Below, piece after piece: positions 18,146 through 30,300 of a stretch of 64,000 nucleotides of DNA (the stretch's first letter is position 1; each line of letters starts with the position of its first letter). This DNA comes from Simmondsia chinensis (lineage: Eukaryota; Streptophyta; Magnoliopsida; Caryophyllales; Simmondsiaceae), in the NCBI GenBank assembly GCA_018398585.1, contig JAGTTD010000020.1, positions 23,284,350 to 23,348,349 of the forward strand, read 5' to 3'. The notes beneath the pieces were generated by a model that worked only from the letters and a program-made list of their open reading frames with translations, searched no databases and was not told the origin of the DNA. A program made the position numbers and the translations under genes.

Positions 18146-18638
18146 ATATACATTAAAACATCGAAATACCTAGACAATAAAAGATCAAATCTTTGGATAT
18201 TTAAGTGATAAATTCTCTTTCTTCTAGAGAGAGTGAAAGATATTATTGATTAGTAGATAAAGGCATACAAATACCAATTAGGTATGATCATTTGACTCCA
18301 TTTGGATTCAACCTTAACAATTTCCTAAACGATATTTCTAATAACCAATAAAAGGTCAAATTAGGAGTGTTCAAATACCGATATGAGCTGGACACTCGGA
18401 GGTACCGGTTCATATAGTACAAGATCGAACGCAAACAACTGCCAGTGATCGAATCCCTGATCTTGAATTTGGGCCTTTAACGACTTCAGTTGACGTTTGA
18501 GTCAGCGTGGTAATAATCATAAAAGCGATCAAATACTCAAATCGAGAATGATCCGGACCAACATGGATCATCCGGTCTAAGATTAGACAAGACCAATCAT
18601 TATTCCATCTGTATTGAAGGACTACTTAAGTTAGGGTT

Positions 18639-18888
18639 ATGCGTACTTCATTTCTAGTGTTAATATATCTTTTCACTTTTTATTGTATTAATTTGATCCC
18701 CATACAATTTACATTGTGTCAATTTAGGACTTACTTGGCCAGGCTTTTTTCATGGAAAAACGTATGCGTACTTCATTTCTAGTGTTAATATATCTTTTCA
18801 CTTTTTATTGTATTAATTTGATCCCCATACAATTTACATTGTGTCAATTTAGGACTTACTTGGCCAGGCTTTTTTCATGGAAAAACGT
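18639..18888. repeat. Exact 125 bp tandem duplication
   Basis: Positions 18639-18763 and 18764-18888 are identical on inspection, from ATGCGTACTTCATTTCTAGT to ATGGAAAAACGT. Each includes part of a GGACTAAATTGACAC MITE-like end. Identity implies a recent event or an assembly artefact. Confidence 0.9.
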
Positions 18889-18889
18889 G

Positions 18890-19330
18890 CTTCTTCCGTG
18901 AACATGTACTTTTTTTTGAGATTTGCCAGTGTTCAGCCTGAAATGAAAAATGTTTTTAAATAGAAGTAAAAGATGTTTTCAACTTTTAAGTAAAAGTAGA
19001 AAAATAGTACTTCCCCTTTTAAGTAAAAGCAGAACAAAAAACTAAAAAATTTTAGACAAAAATACCCCTATTAAAACATGTTTTTAGGGGCGGGGGACAA
19101 ACCCTTAGTTCTACGATAAATTGAAACTAAATTAACGATGTAATTTTAATGGCCCGGTCAAGTCATATGCAACCGAGCCTATACAAACCTACCCATGACT
19201 TGACACTAAAGTTTTCTTCACAACTCATCATTAATTTTACTCTAGAACTAAACTGACACAATGTAAATTATACAGAGACTAAATTGATATAATAAATAAA
19301 GTACAGAGACTCGGGGACAAACAACCCTTT
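18890..19330. other. AT-rich MITE fragments, no gene
   Basis: Holds a piece of a TTGGCCAGGCTTTTTT-type element and MITE-like motifs near 19235-19310 (CTAGAACTAAACTGACACAA). Confidence 0.4.
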
Positions 19331-19957
19331 AAATTAACACAATATGAATCGAAAGCAAAAGAGAAAATAGAGGGAGGGGGGAAAGTTTAATTACTCCAAA
19401 TGCTTCAACCACAAATTAAAGCTATAGTATTTTCTGGGCAAGTTTTACATCAAGAACAATTAAGAATCACAAAAATGTAACACCTTATTCATGGGGAACC
19501 CTAGTTGGATTCCCGTCACTCGAAAGCGGAAAAAAAAAAAACCGATAAAAGAAACAAAAAACGAAACGTACCGAACAAAAACCCGAAATGTTACAGCACG
19601 AAAAACCAGAGTTCTTATTTTTTTTAAAAAATGGAGGAAAGAAAACAAAAGAAAAAATTCGTAGTCTTGTACTTTTCTGCTAGTATCGCTGATCTCGCCA
19701 GAGATGAGCGGTACGCTTCTGACTATATCCCGCGATTTGATTTTACATCTCACTCAAAAAAAAAAAAAACGAAAACTGAAAAAGGAACGATCTAGCACGG
19801 TAATTCAAAACTAAGCTCACGAGACGAAACCGTTATAGATGCTATTGCTAAGAAGTTTTAAATTTTGATTGTGGTTTGGATTATATTAATGAGTTTATAT
19901 AGTTCACCTGATTCAGTTGATGTCTTCATCTACAAGAATGGTTCGATATTCGGTACT
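19330..19957 (-). other. Probable 3' untranslated region of the hnRNP gene
   Basis: Non-repetitive DNA directly downstream of the proposed last coding exon. A further leader-style splice is possible: donor ATCAG/GTGAAC at about 19909 and acceptor TTTTTCAG at about 19780. No poly(A) site could be fixed. Confidence 0.4.
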
Positions 19958-22900
19958 CTAGCTTGAGATTCCTGCAACGACGGAAACCAGAAAACAATGT
20001 GAACATTGTATGCACTTTCGCTTCAAATTTGACTCTATAAACACTCGAACACACGTTTCCCATATAATCAGGGGGTTCTTAGGCATCTCTGTGGGCCGAC
20101 CCTAGGGGAACGGTTGAATAACCCTGTGTCCAAGCTAACTAAATATCTTCATACTCAATTTTAAGTAATCTCGTGCTTAAGAAATAGAAATAAACGGAGT
20201 TTATTCAAAATAGTCTAATGATCCCTTTTAGATTTGGTTCCATTAATATTTATGGAGAAGAAACAAGAATCTTGATTGAAAAGGACTCCGAAACTGCTAA
20301 CAAGAAGCTCCTGATATGATACTAACAATCGGAGCTAATAAAAGTCCAATTCTAATCCTTAAGTAATTTTTAATTAATACATCCCAAGATATCTAAAAGT
20401 CAAGCTAAGGGAAGACTTTTCTTGCATGTTTCCTAGCTTACCCCTATTGAGTAGTCTTTGTCGTCCTCGATTTGAGCATGAAAGGCCCGTCATAAAGTTT
20501 GAAAGGCTCGGTTCATTTTGAACTTGAGCTGAGCCGATTTGGCTCGTTCAGCTTAACTACCCAAGTCCAAGCTCAGTGAAGTTCGAGCTCGTAGGCTCAC
20601 AAGTCTAGAAGAGCCTACATACCCTATCTTGATACAATTTACTAGGCTAGATATGCCTGACCAGGCCACATTTGAGCTTAAATGAACCAAGATCAAGCAT
20701 ACCAAACTCAAATGAGCTAAAATGACACTAAATAACATGAGCTCAGCTAAAAGCTCACCGAGCTGGATACAAGCTCAATCGAACCGAGTCGACCCCCACC
20801 CTATGACTAGCAGAGCTCGACCTTGAAGTTCCCAAGCTCGGCAAGCTTTGAGCCCGAGCTAAGCTAAATGTTAACAAGCGAGCCTCGAGCTTGACGAGCT
20901 TGGGCTAGATTGGGCTTGGCTTGTTAAATTTCATCGGGCCTTTAGGCCCGACCCAGGGAGTTGGAACTTACGAGATCCTCATATAAGCCCAAATAGGGTT
21001 CCATCCTAAAACCAATTGGTAATAGGTGGAGTAACTCACTGGGCTTATAAGGTGATCTTTTCTTTCTCTCAACTCCGATGTGGGATTCCACAAGACTCAC
21101 ATGTGGAGTCTTCAACACTCCCCCTCACATGTGAGTCTGTGACAAACGTACCCCTCATCTTTTCCGATTCAATTGGATCCAACATACTGGAGAGGCCCTT
21201 GGCTCACCAAACACAAATGCACCTCCTCTTCATGAGGACAAGGTGCGACAAACGCGAGATCGGGATCAACAACCCGCTCTGATACCATGTTAAATTTCAT
21301 CGGGCCTTTAGACCCGACCCACGGAGTTGGAACTTACGAGATCCACATATAAGCCCAAATAGAGTTCCATCCTAAAACCAATTGGTAATAGGTGGAGTAA
21401 CTCACTGGGCTTATAAGGTGATCTTTTCTTTCTCTCAACTCCGATGTGGGATTCCACAAGACTCACATGTGGAGTCTTCAACACATATATACACCCACAT
21501 GCGTCATTGCAATGATCAGCATAAAACTTGACTAATGACGGAAAAATTGCTCGTACTTAGTTTCCGGGACAGCTACAGTTCAAAACACCCATCAGCCAAA
21601 TTGCTAGCTAAGTAATAATGGCAACAATTTAATCCAACCGAGTTCTCAGTGAAACCAAATTTTGTTTTCCAGCCAGACCACCAGAACAGTTGTCTATTTT
21701 CAATCAAACTCAACTTACAAGTGATTATAATTCGGGGTGTAAATGAATTGAATCGAGCCCACTGAAGATTGAGCTCGTAAGCTTGCAAGCCTAAACGAGT
21801 CTAGATGAGTCTATCTTAATAAAATTTATTAACCTAAATACGCACAATCAAGCCAAATTTGAGCCTAAATAAGCCGAGCTTGAGCTCAAATAAGTCCTAA
21901 TGAGCCTAGTTCGAGCTTAAATAACCTAAATAATATGAGTTTAGCTGACGCTCACCAAACTGCATTTGAGCTCAACAGGGCTGTGCCGAACTCAAGCTCG
22001 ACCTTGGGGTCGAGCTCAGCTTGTAACCCTTGATTACAGTACAACAACAGCTTCCTATTTCTCACTTTGCAATGACCAGCATCAATCACGAAGGCTCTAA
22101 AAGCCAGAGACTTGAAAAGCAAAGCGAACTAACACAAGAGATAGGACACCGAAACATTATTCTCTCACTTTTGAAATTGAAAGAGGCAATGCATGTCGGT
22201 AGGACGAAAAGGAAAATGTCAAAAATCAAAATAGACAAGAAAACTGTTGATCGGCCTTTTGCGCAAACTGAACTCGAGTTAGGATGGAACATTTCCTCAT
22301 AATTACTATCTTGTTTGGGACTACCTAGAATCAACCAATAGTTTCCGAAAAAGAAACACAGAATTAGTACCTGTTTGGCCAAATTTTGTTAGAGTGAAAA
22401 AGTGTTTTATGGAGCTCAAGTTCTAGCTGAGTTTCCTGTTCGAACTTGGTTCAATAAGATATTAACGTTTGCGATACTCGGCTCAACTCAACTCATTATC
22501 CTAATCAAGCTAAGCCAGCTTGTTATCGGGCAAAGCTCATAATTGAGCCGAACTTGCTACTGAATCGAGATCGTACTAAGCCAAGTTATTTGAGCTACTA
22601 TTGAATCATTGCCGAACCATTTTTGAGCTAATATTGACCATGAAAGAGCTGGTATCAAACTCTTAGTGAGCACTTATCAAACTTTTAACAAGCTCTTATC
22701 AAACTGTACGCCAAAAATAATAAGTCGAGCACCCTTGTTTGAGCTTGTTTGTGAAGCTTATCAAGCTTGCTCAAACTTGGTTTGATAAAACGAACATGAA
22801 TGAGCCCTAAGATTTCGAATACCACAATCTCAACGAACATTTGGTTTGTTTATACCTCTACCTACATTGCCTAGCTTCTCGCATCACTGGGAGAAGAAGT

Positions 22901-25900
22901 ACGTGGCCTTAGCAAGAAAGAATATATTGGCTTCTGATCGTAAAACAAATAGCTGATCTTGTTTGCCAACGAGGCTTTGGTCTAGTGGTAAAAATTATCT
23001 TAGTTCAAGCCCTAAGACAAACGGTTCTAGGTTCAGATCCCTCCAACCCCACTTACCTATCAAAAGAAAGACGGTATTTCTAGCAAAATCTCTTCAAACT
23101 ATACCAAGTACTAAGAATACTCGAGATTTAGCCCCATTTTTTGTTTGATAAATTATAATAGTCACATACACAACAAGAGTTCGATTCAAGTTCCACAAAT
23201 CACAACTAGGGACGTAAATCAACCAAAGCTACCTTGAGAAGGTGTCATAAAGCTTGAAACGCTCTGCTCATTTGGACCTCGAGTAGAGCCGAATCGGCTC
23301 ATTTAGCTTAACAAACTGAGCTCGAGCTTTGAGCCTATCTCAATTTATTACTATAAATATGCCTGGTTGAGCCAAGTTCGAGCCTAAGCAAGCTGAGCTT
23401 GAGCCTAAACGAGCACAAATGTGGATCGAGTTTAAAAGAGCCTAAATGAGGCAAGTTTAGGTTGGAGTTCACCAAACTAAGACAGAGCCTATGACAAGTC
23501 GAACTCGAGTTTAAAGTTTTCAAGCTTGGCGAGCACAGCCTTGAGCCACACACGAGGTCAGGCTCAACTCCTGGACAACCCTAATCACAACTAGACAAAC
23601 AATTACAACACAGATAATGAGGGATTATATACTAATAAGAACCTTCTCTCAGGTATAAGCTCTATATAATTATTAGAATTGTTCATTACCCAAATTCAGG
23701 AAAACACTTCCATTGTGTTTAAAACTCTAAATGTGAGTCCCGTAAAAATCCTACATTGGAGCTGTGATAAGAGATCAATGTTATAAAACCTAGTGGGCTA
23801 CTCCGCCTAATGCCAATTGGTTTTATGATGAAACCCCATTTGGGCAATGTATGTGGATCTCATATATGCCAACTCTGTGTGTCAAGTCTAAGGCTCGGTG
23901 AAATTTTCACACATATACTCGCATATCACTACTTCTGGGCTTCATAGATCAACAATGCATGCAAAACACACAGAGAAAAGAATGACATCACAGAATTTGT
24001 TTCTTTCCCAATGGAGATTGGAAAGAGAGGAAAAAAGCTAGAGCAGCCCTGTGCCCACCACTAAAACAGCCATAAGCTTCATAAAACATAGAATCTGAAA
24101 ACAACATTACTATTCAAGTCTACCGATTGGTATTACCTACAATGATATATACAAAAAAGGACCCGTAATCTGATAAAAACTACTATCTTGATAACTAAAA
24201 ATATAACTGGCTAGATAATAGAAAGACTCTTACATATAGTCAAACCCTTGATGTGATCAAAGTCCATACTACTTGTTTTTGTTTCTATTAGAGTAATATT
24301 ACCGAATTCTTCTAGTAACTCTATCATTTCAAATAATTGCACGCTGATTAAACTTTATCGTGAATGTTTTCAGCACATCTCAAACGATATTGAACACTTC
24401 ATTCATGATTGCATATTTATTCTAAATCGAAGTATCAAAGTTCAAAGCCAGATAAATATATCATTTGAGAGCAAAAATTAGATCATACCTCGGTTCGACT
24501 GTCGCTTATTGACACTATATCCTCCGATATAACCAGCAGAACCTTTAGCAGAAACGTCTGCAACTGCATTGCCGATCCCATAACTAAATGAACTCGACCC
24601 ATCTTGCTCGGGAGTCTCTGATCGCCAAGTGGCATCTCCATAAATGGAACCGCCACCATAAATATCTCCAAACGCCCCATCATAACCACCATTAGATGAT
24701 ACATATGAAGATGATGTCGGAGGTATGTTACTTCCACTGTTCCTTCCGTATCCTCCACTTGCCAACCGATAATTGCTATCAGCCCCAACATAGCCCAAAC
24801 TCCCTCCACTTCCTGACCCTGTAAGTAAAATACAATACGGAAATTAAAAGAGATATAATACAATGTATTATTCAACTATATAAATGAAAATTTTGGTCAA
24901 AAGTTTGTTGATTTATTAAAGTAAAGGACAATGTTAGTAATAATAACGGTAGCAAAAGCATAACGCATAATAATGATCGGATAATCAATAATTTGAGATT
25001 ATAAGTGAACACCCTTTTTAAACGGGAAACTTCATTTACGTATATAAAATGTTATTATGCGCAAATTTTACTAACAGAGCTCCCCGAAGCATTACCTTCA
25101 CCTTGTCCTGACAACGGCGTAGAACCCCAGTTAACACTGCTTCCAAACCCTCCTCCTCCTCCAATAGCTCCTGACCCAGATCCCATGAATGCCGTGGAAG
25201 CAGATGATCCTGTGCCGTAACTGAGCCCGCCATTTCCCCATAGGCTCCTACCCGGTGAACTAAAGAGTGAAGAGCTTCCCCCAGTGCCACTCTCATACCC
25301 AAGAGGACTACCAAACCTATTGGAGCTACCTATATAGTAAGGGTTTAAGCCTCTTCCGTAACTCGAGTTCAGACCCGATTCAAAATTCATGCCCACACCG
25401 AACCCAGACCCAAATGGAAGAAATCCACTTCTTCCGCTTGCGATAGGACTAAATCTACCATCCATTCGAACTCCATACCCTCCAAGCGCACTCGGATTGT
25501 ATCCTTGGGTGTAGCCATTAAAGAAGCTATTAGCCCGGTTCAAACCATAGTTATACGCACCAAACGAGCTACGAGTTGGTCCAGGTGACAGTTCTTTGGG
25601 AACAGCACGTTTAACTTCGACCATCTTACCGTTAAGTTCATGAAATGTTTTGACTAAAACTCTATCAACTGCTTCCTCTGAATCATAAGTAATGAACCCG
25701 AAACCTCTTGGCCTTTGGGTGTTATGATCATACATTACAACAACATCAGTAATCGTCCCAAAGTGCTCAAAGTACTTCCTAAAGTCACTCTCTGTGACAC
25801 TCGACGCTAAACCTCCGACAAATATCTTCCTTGTGCGACCTGGACCGGCAGAACTATGCACACTACCGCTACTTCTAATCATTATATTTTGATCATCCCT

Positions 25901-26578
25901 CGGGACAGCTTTTTTCGCCTCAACCTGAAGTTAAGAAAATGAATTCAATAAGATCGTAGAAGCACCAATGTTAATTCATAGCAACAAGCAGAACTAAATG
26001 CATAGCAAATGACAATAGAACAAATATCCACTGAAATCAAACAACTTCGGGCATGTCTGGTATCATTTTCTATTTGCCACATTTGGTTTTTTAAAAAACT
26101 TTGTTTTCATTTTTTGTTTTCAGCTTTTTCTTAATTTAAATGAAAACTAGAAACTAAAAAAGAAAATCCGTTTCTAAAACCCGACTTCTAGACCAAAACC
26201 GTAAAACAAAAAACGATACCAAGAGGCCGTTCAAATTACAGCAACACATGTCAACATTGTTCCCCCTCCCGAATATCTATGTTTCATCACAATTCAATGA
26301 TGAAATCACCACAAAATATTACGTTAATAGATCGAGATACATTTGCGAGCATTTACCATCCTTCCATCAATGTTGTGTTTCTCCTTTATGACTCTCTCTG
26401 CCACAGCTGGGTCAGCAAAGACAACGAAACCGAAACCACGAGCTCGACCTGTTGTCCTATCCTTCATAATTACAGCTTCTATCACCTCCCCATAATGGCT
26501 GAAGTACTCCTTGAGGCGTTCCTCATTTGTCTCCCAGGAAATTCCACCAATGAAGAGCTTTCCTAGGTCAGATTGCAT
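19958..26578 (-). CDS. hnRNP/Musashi-type protein with two RRMs and a Gly-rich tail
   Basis: Predicted 464-residue nuclear RNA-binding protein of the plant heterogeneous nuclear ribonucleoprotein 1 group. Exons in order: 26357-26578, 25096-25924, 24489-24818, 19958-19971 (222+829+330+14 bases, phases fit). RRM1 starts near residue 8: RNP2 LFIGGI, RNP1 RGFGFVVF. The linker has VEAKKAVPRDD. RRM2: RNP2 IFVGGL (108-113), RNP1 RGFGFITY (147-154). The rest is Gly/Ser/Asn/Tyr-rich. The start MQSDLGKLFIGGISWET fits the family. I propose the last exon because joining CGAG to GAATCTCAAGCTAG gives an end NRGISS, like the family's usual NRGIxx end. Reading through the donor would instead stop at 24478 after RGMI (a 463-residue form). 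A second donor choice for exon 2 (end at 25072) is also in phase. Such proteins act in mRNA processing and stress granules; the exact targets here are unknown. Confidence 0.88.
20455..20920. repeat. GAGCTCG-rich hAT-like relic in hnRNP intron 3
   Basis: Motifs GAGCTTAAATGA and AAGCTCGGCAAGCTT, same family as elsewhere. The TRIM at 20922 lies directly beside it. Confidence 0.5.
20922..21483 (-). mobile_element. Complete TRIM retrotransposon
   Basis: 562 bp with two 196 bp LTRs (20922-21117 and 21288-21483) that differ at four positions, about 98% identical. LTRs start TGTT and end AACA. On the minus strand the primer site TGGTATCAGAGC (initiator Met tRNA) follows the LTR directly (21276-21287), and the purine tract GAGGGGGAG precedes the other LTR. 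The 170 bp interior encodes nothing, so it depends on proteins of other elements. No 5 bp target duplication is seen (TGGCT against CATAT). Lies in hnRNP intron 3. Confidence 0.92.
21733..22022. mobile_element. hAT-like GAGCTCG element
   Basis: Starts CGGGGTGTAAATGAATTGAA and ends in CAGCTTGTAACCC. GTGATTATA on the left and TTGATTACA on the right may be a decayed duplication. Flanking 21490-21730 and 22030-22380 are non-repetitive intron DNA. Confidence 0.5.
22395..22850. repeat. GAGCTCG-type relic
   Basis: Degenerate ATCAAACTCTTAGTGAGC and AAGCTTATCAAGCTTG motifs within hnRNP intron 3. Confidence 0.45.
22966..23060 (+). mobile_element. tRNA-derived SINE head
   Basis: A box TGGTCTAGTGG at 22978-22988 and a B box with one change, GGTTCAGATCC at 23030-23040, at tRNA spacing. 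The flanks do not pair as an acceptor stem, so this is a SINE head rather than a tRNA gene. Confidence 0.55.
23220..23585. repeat. GAGCTCG-rich hAT-like relic
   Basis: Starts near GGGACGTAAATCAACC and carries GAGCCTAAACGAGC-type motifs. No gene. Confidence 0.45.
23740..23915 (+). mobile_element. Solo LTR of the TRIM family
   Basis: Same order as the TRIM LTR: CCTACATTGGAGCTGTGATA, GTGGGCTACTCCGCCTA, TGCCAATTGGTTTTATGATG, GGTGAAATTTTCACA. One copy only, in hnRNP intron 3. Confidence 0.65.
26049..26230. mobile_element. Small MITE in hnRNP intron 1
   Basis: Ends GGGCATGTCTGGTATCATTT and AACGATACCAAGAGGCCGT are inverted copies, the same family as 8720-9014. Confidence 0.65.
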
Positions 26579-26649
26579 AATTCTGCACACCAAAGTCATA
26601 TTTTTGAGCCAATACCATAGAAATCATAGATAAGAGAATTTATCACATA

Positions 26650-27575
26650 GGTCCCATTTGGCGCATGGAAATGGAGCCAGGAAATGAGGATGAAACTCGA
26701 GTTGGAGTCCATAATTCCAATTATGTATATAATCAAAAAAATTGTAATTCAATATTAACTCTACTGACTTGTAACTAAAAAAAATCTAACTCCATTGACT
26801 CAAAAGCCAAGATGACTCGAAATAACTTGGCCTAAATTCGACTCGAACCTCAAAATGATCAAACTTGAATGACTCGAAACGAAATTGACTTGATCCGATC
26901 TAACAACAATTTAGAAATGACCTAGCCGGATAGACCTAAAATTCGCGGTGACTCGAACCCATATCACACTACCTAACTTAGAACTCACTTCTATGCGACC
27001 CAACTAAGCTAACCCAAAACCCCATTAACCCGAAGCCATTCTCAATCAGAAAATAACCAACTCTGACTCGGTACGACCTAAATCTGACCCAACCTTGGTA
27101 ACCTGGAACCGGAAACGAGCAACTTGATTGATCCAAAACTAAGATGGCTTGGGCCTAATCCCACCCAACTCAACCGTGAACCATGGCAAATTGAATCCCA
27201 AAACAAACCTTCCGAATTAACCAAAATCCAAGATGACTTGAGCAAGACATGAAGTGATCCAACTAAATTTAAGCTGAGCTCACCTGAAACTCGACACAAC
27301 TTGAAGCTAAGATGATTTTATAAGAACAAAACTCAGCCTAGTGGACCCAAATTCTGGAATAATCCAACTAGATTAACTGAAAACTTGAGATGATTAGTTA
27401 TGTGATTACAATTCCAATTTTCACCTCCTTCGCTTAACAAAACAATGGAATTCTAATTTCATCCAAATTCATTTTTTTTTAGGGGGGAAAATTTCATCCT
27501 GATTCGAAATCCATCATAATTGGAATTAGAATTTCAATTCCACAGTTAAATTCCAAATCATGGGCCAAATAAAGC
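26650..27575. repeat. Repeat with GGAATTxxAATTCC ends in the leader intron
   Basis: Ends with TCCCATTTGGCGCATGG and CATGGGCCAAATAAAGC; the interior is degenerate GACTCGAA/CCCAACT motifs. Confidence 0.5.
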
Positions 27576-28305
27576 TTAGGTATTTTAAGGTTTGAGGTTT
27601 ACCACTTAGATACCCTAATATTTCAGTGTACACGATGAGGTACCCTGCAGTTTAAGACCTTATCACTTAAGCACCCTAATATTTAAAAAAAATTGTTACT
27701 TGGGTACCTTCCACCAAATATGAGTAATTTTGCTAAATGAAATTTTAATTTGACACATGATTTCGACAATATATGGGTATCCATAGCAGCGATTCAACGC
27801 ATTTTCACTAGGAAACGCTAATATAGAACATGATTTCGGTAATATAGAGGTACCCTTCGCTTTATTTAGAATTCAACAAGTTTTTGCCCACAAATACTAA
27901 CAAGACGCATATATTACATAATCATGTATCATGTTAGCAATTTCCATCTCAATTTGCCGAATTCTAATAAAAACTCACCATATTAACTTGGAAAATACCT
28001 AGATGATAAAATTTTAGAACATCATGGTATCTCATTACATATTGAAACATTTGATATCTAGATGACAAATCCTCAAAACTCGAGATACCTAAGTGATAAA
28101 TTCCCTCAACAAATTACTAACACGACACGTGTATATATATATTAGCATAACAATTTCTCATATTAGCAATTCCATCAAAAATTTGCTGAATTCTGATAAA
28201 GACTCACCTAATTAACTAGAAGAAACACAGATATGATAAAATTTTAAAACATCAAGATACCTAAGTGATAAAATTCCCTCACAAAAACGCTCAATTTGAT
28301 AAAAT
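27576..28305. repeat. GGTACCTAAGTGATAA long-TIR family, leader intron copy
   Basis: Left ACCACTTAGATACCCTAATA..GATGAGGTACCCTG and right GATACCTAAGTGATAAA motifs are inverted. Same family as 49860-51128. Confidence 0.55.
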
Positions 28306-28663
28306 TCAAACATTTTCACCGCGGATCCAATCCAATTATGCAAAATTCAGCACAGATACACACTAACAACACTCATATCGCAAATCAAACTCCAATCCAT
28401 CACTAAATTCCAAAATGTACACAAAAAAACACTCAAATTATACCTTATCTGAAATCACAAGAACTCCACAAACTAACTCCTGATTACAAATTCGGAATCC
28501 TTCGATTCAACTAAAATGCATCGGATCCTTCATCGATCAACAAATCCACAATTATCTCCCCTACAAAATTCCGATCATTGCAGTTCATCAATCAACACCT
28601 AGATCGATCCAAACCCTACCGATCGAGCATCAAATCGCACAAAAAATAGATGAAAAAACTCAC

Positions 28664-28905
28664 CGATTCGAGAAGAATCAGATGCAAAATTGAGAATGAA
28701 AAATTAAGTTAAGATCTGAGAGGAGGAATCAACAACATATACATCAACCTCCTCTTCAACATCAACTCTCAATAATTAAATATAAATAATTTTATTTAAT
28801 TATATAATTTTTATTCTCTGAATTCAAGTCAAAAACATAAAATAAAATTACGAAATTAAGGTTTATATGAAGAGTTTATGGAAAGAGAGAGGAGGTTTAT
28901 ATATG
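28664..28905 (-). promoter_or_regulatory. hnRNP leader exon and TATA candidates
   Basis: On the minus strand TATATAAACC (28896-28904) and a second TATAAACC near 28860-28867 precede the leader exon, with a GA/TC repeat at 29022-29056 further upstream. The leader contains a short upstream ORF (28709-28762, 17 codons) if transcription starts above it. Confidence 0.45.
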
Positions 28906-29021
28906 AGATTGGAGATGATTATATTAATTTTTTTTGTTTTTTTGGGTAAAAAAATTGAAAAAAATAAAGAAAATGATGAATGAAGAGAAGAAAAAGAGGA
29001 GAGAGAGTGAGAGAAAGGGGT

Positions 29022-29060
<39 letters not shown>

Positions 29061-29269
29061 AAAGGTGAAAAATTAAACTGAAAATGAAAAGGTTGCTTGT
29101 TGTGCCATTTCTTTGCTTATATACTTATGGGGAGAAATATTTCACATTATTTTTGGGGTAAATTACTTGTCAATTATTTGGGTTATTTATGTCGAAAGTT
29201 TTTATACTTTATCTATTATATTAATTTATGACCTATTTATGATTACTTATTTCATAAAAAAAGTAATTT

Positions 29270-29955
29270 TTTTTCTAAAAAAGGCACTTTTCTGATATTT
29301 GAAGATGTTTGGCAACTGTAAAAAAGCGTTTTCTTGTTAAAAGTTGAAGTAAAAATTTGAAGCTTTTCCTTTTAAGTAGAAGCAGAAGCAGAAGCAAAAA
29401 TTAAATAATTGAGAAAGTTTATTTCAGGTATCCTAAAATTTATTAATATATTTGACAAATAATTTATATATTTTACAAATAGTTTATATTTTTTTAAAAA
29501 TATATTAAATATGAAAAATATTTTAATAATTAATACTATATTTATGATAATTAGAAAATATTTAATTTTCTTAAAAAATAAATATTTTTAAAATATTGAG
29601 AAAATAATTTATAAATATTTTAAAAAAATTCAATAATTAAGAAATATTCATATATCTAGAAAATATTTTAAATAATGAAAAAAATATTTTAAGTATTTAA
29701 AAAATATATTAAATATTTAGAATAGTTTATGGGTGGTTTTTTTCAACTACAAAAGACTTCCGTTAGTATTCTTTTTGATATTTTTATAGAAAAAACACGT
29801 TTTTAACATTTGTCAAACACCCACAATAATACCATAAGTACTTTTTTACTGGTTAGCCAAACACAAACTGCTTATTTGAAACAACACTTTTTACAAAAGT
29901 GCTTTTACAAGAAGTGCTTCTAAAAAAGCAATTTTTCACAGCAATCCCAAACGGG
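29270..29955. repeat. AT-rich MITE-like region, no gene
   Basis: Mostly A and T with AAATATTTxAA runs. The ends TTCTAAAAAAGGCACTTTT and AAGTGCTTCTAAAAAAGC are inverted-like. Confidence 0.4.
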
Positions 29956-29959
29956 CCCT

Positions 29960-30300
29960 TAGTCGTTGTATTTTTAATTGTGTCAATTCAATCCCTGTAC
30001 AATTCAGAATGTGTCAATTTAGTGTTTTGGTCAAATTTAAGTTAAGTTAATGACGTAATTTTGAATAGTAAAATTATGCTACACGTAAGTAACTTATCAT
30101 ATATTCATCCGTTTATTCAATTTAACCCAATTAGCGGCAAACCATTAAAATTTTGATTAAAAACTTAACGTAATTTTTTTTGTTAAGGACTAAATTAACA
30201 TATTTTGAATTATACAGGGACTGAATTGAGACAATTAAAAGTACAATGACTAAATTGACACAATGAACAAAATACAAGAATTTTTGTCGTAAATAACCTT
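29960..30300. mobile_element. GGACTAAATTGACAC MITE, reverse copy
   Basis: Ends ATTGTGTCAATTCAATCCCT and GACTAAATTGACACAATGAA; the middle is in the opposite order to 3685-3990. Confidence 0.65.

Larger units (their letters stand above)
26583..28663 (-). other. Leader intron of the hnRNP gene
   Basis: Donor CGAATCG/GTGAGTTTTTT at 28663 and acceptor TTGGTGTGCAG four bases before the ATG. The 2.08 kb intron holds two repeats (26650-27575 and 27576-28305). Long leader introns often raise expression in plants; that effect is inferred here. Confidence 0.7.

Noticed and set aside
19460..19753. Minus-strand frame with DIVRSVPLISGEISDTSRK
   Set aside because: No partner exons and no recognised family; better explained as the hnRNP 3' UTR.
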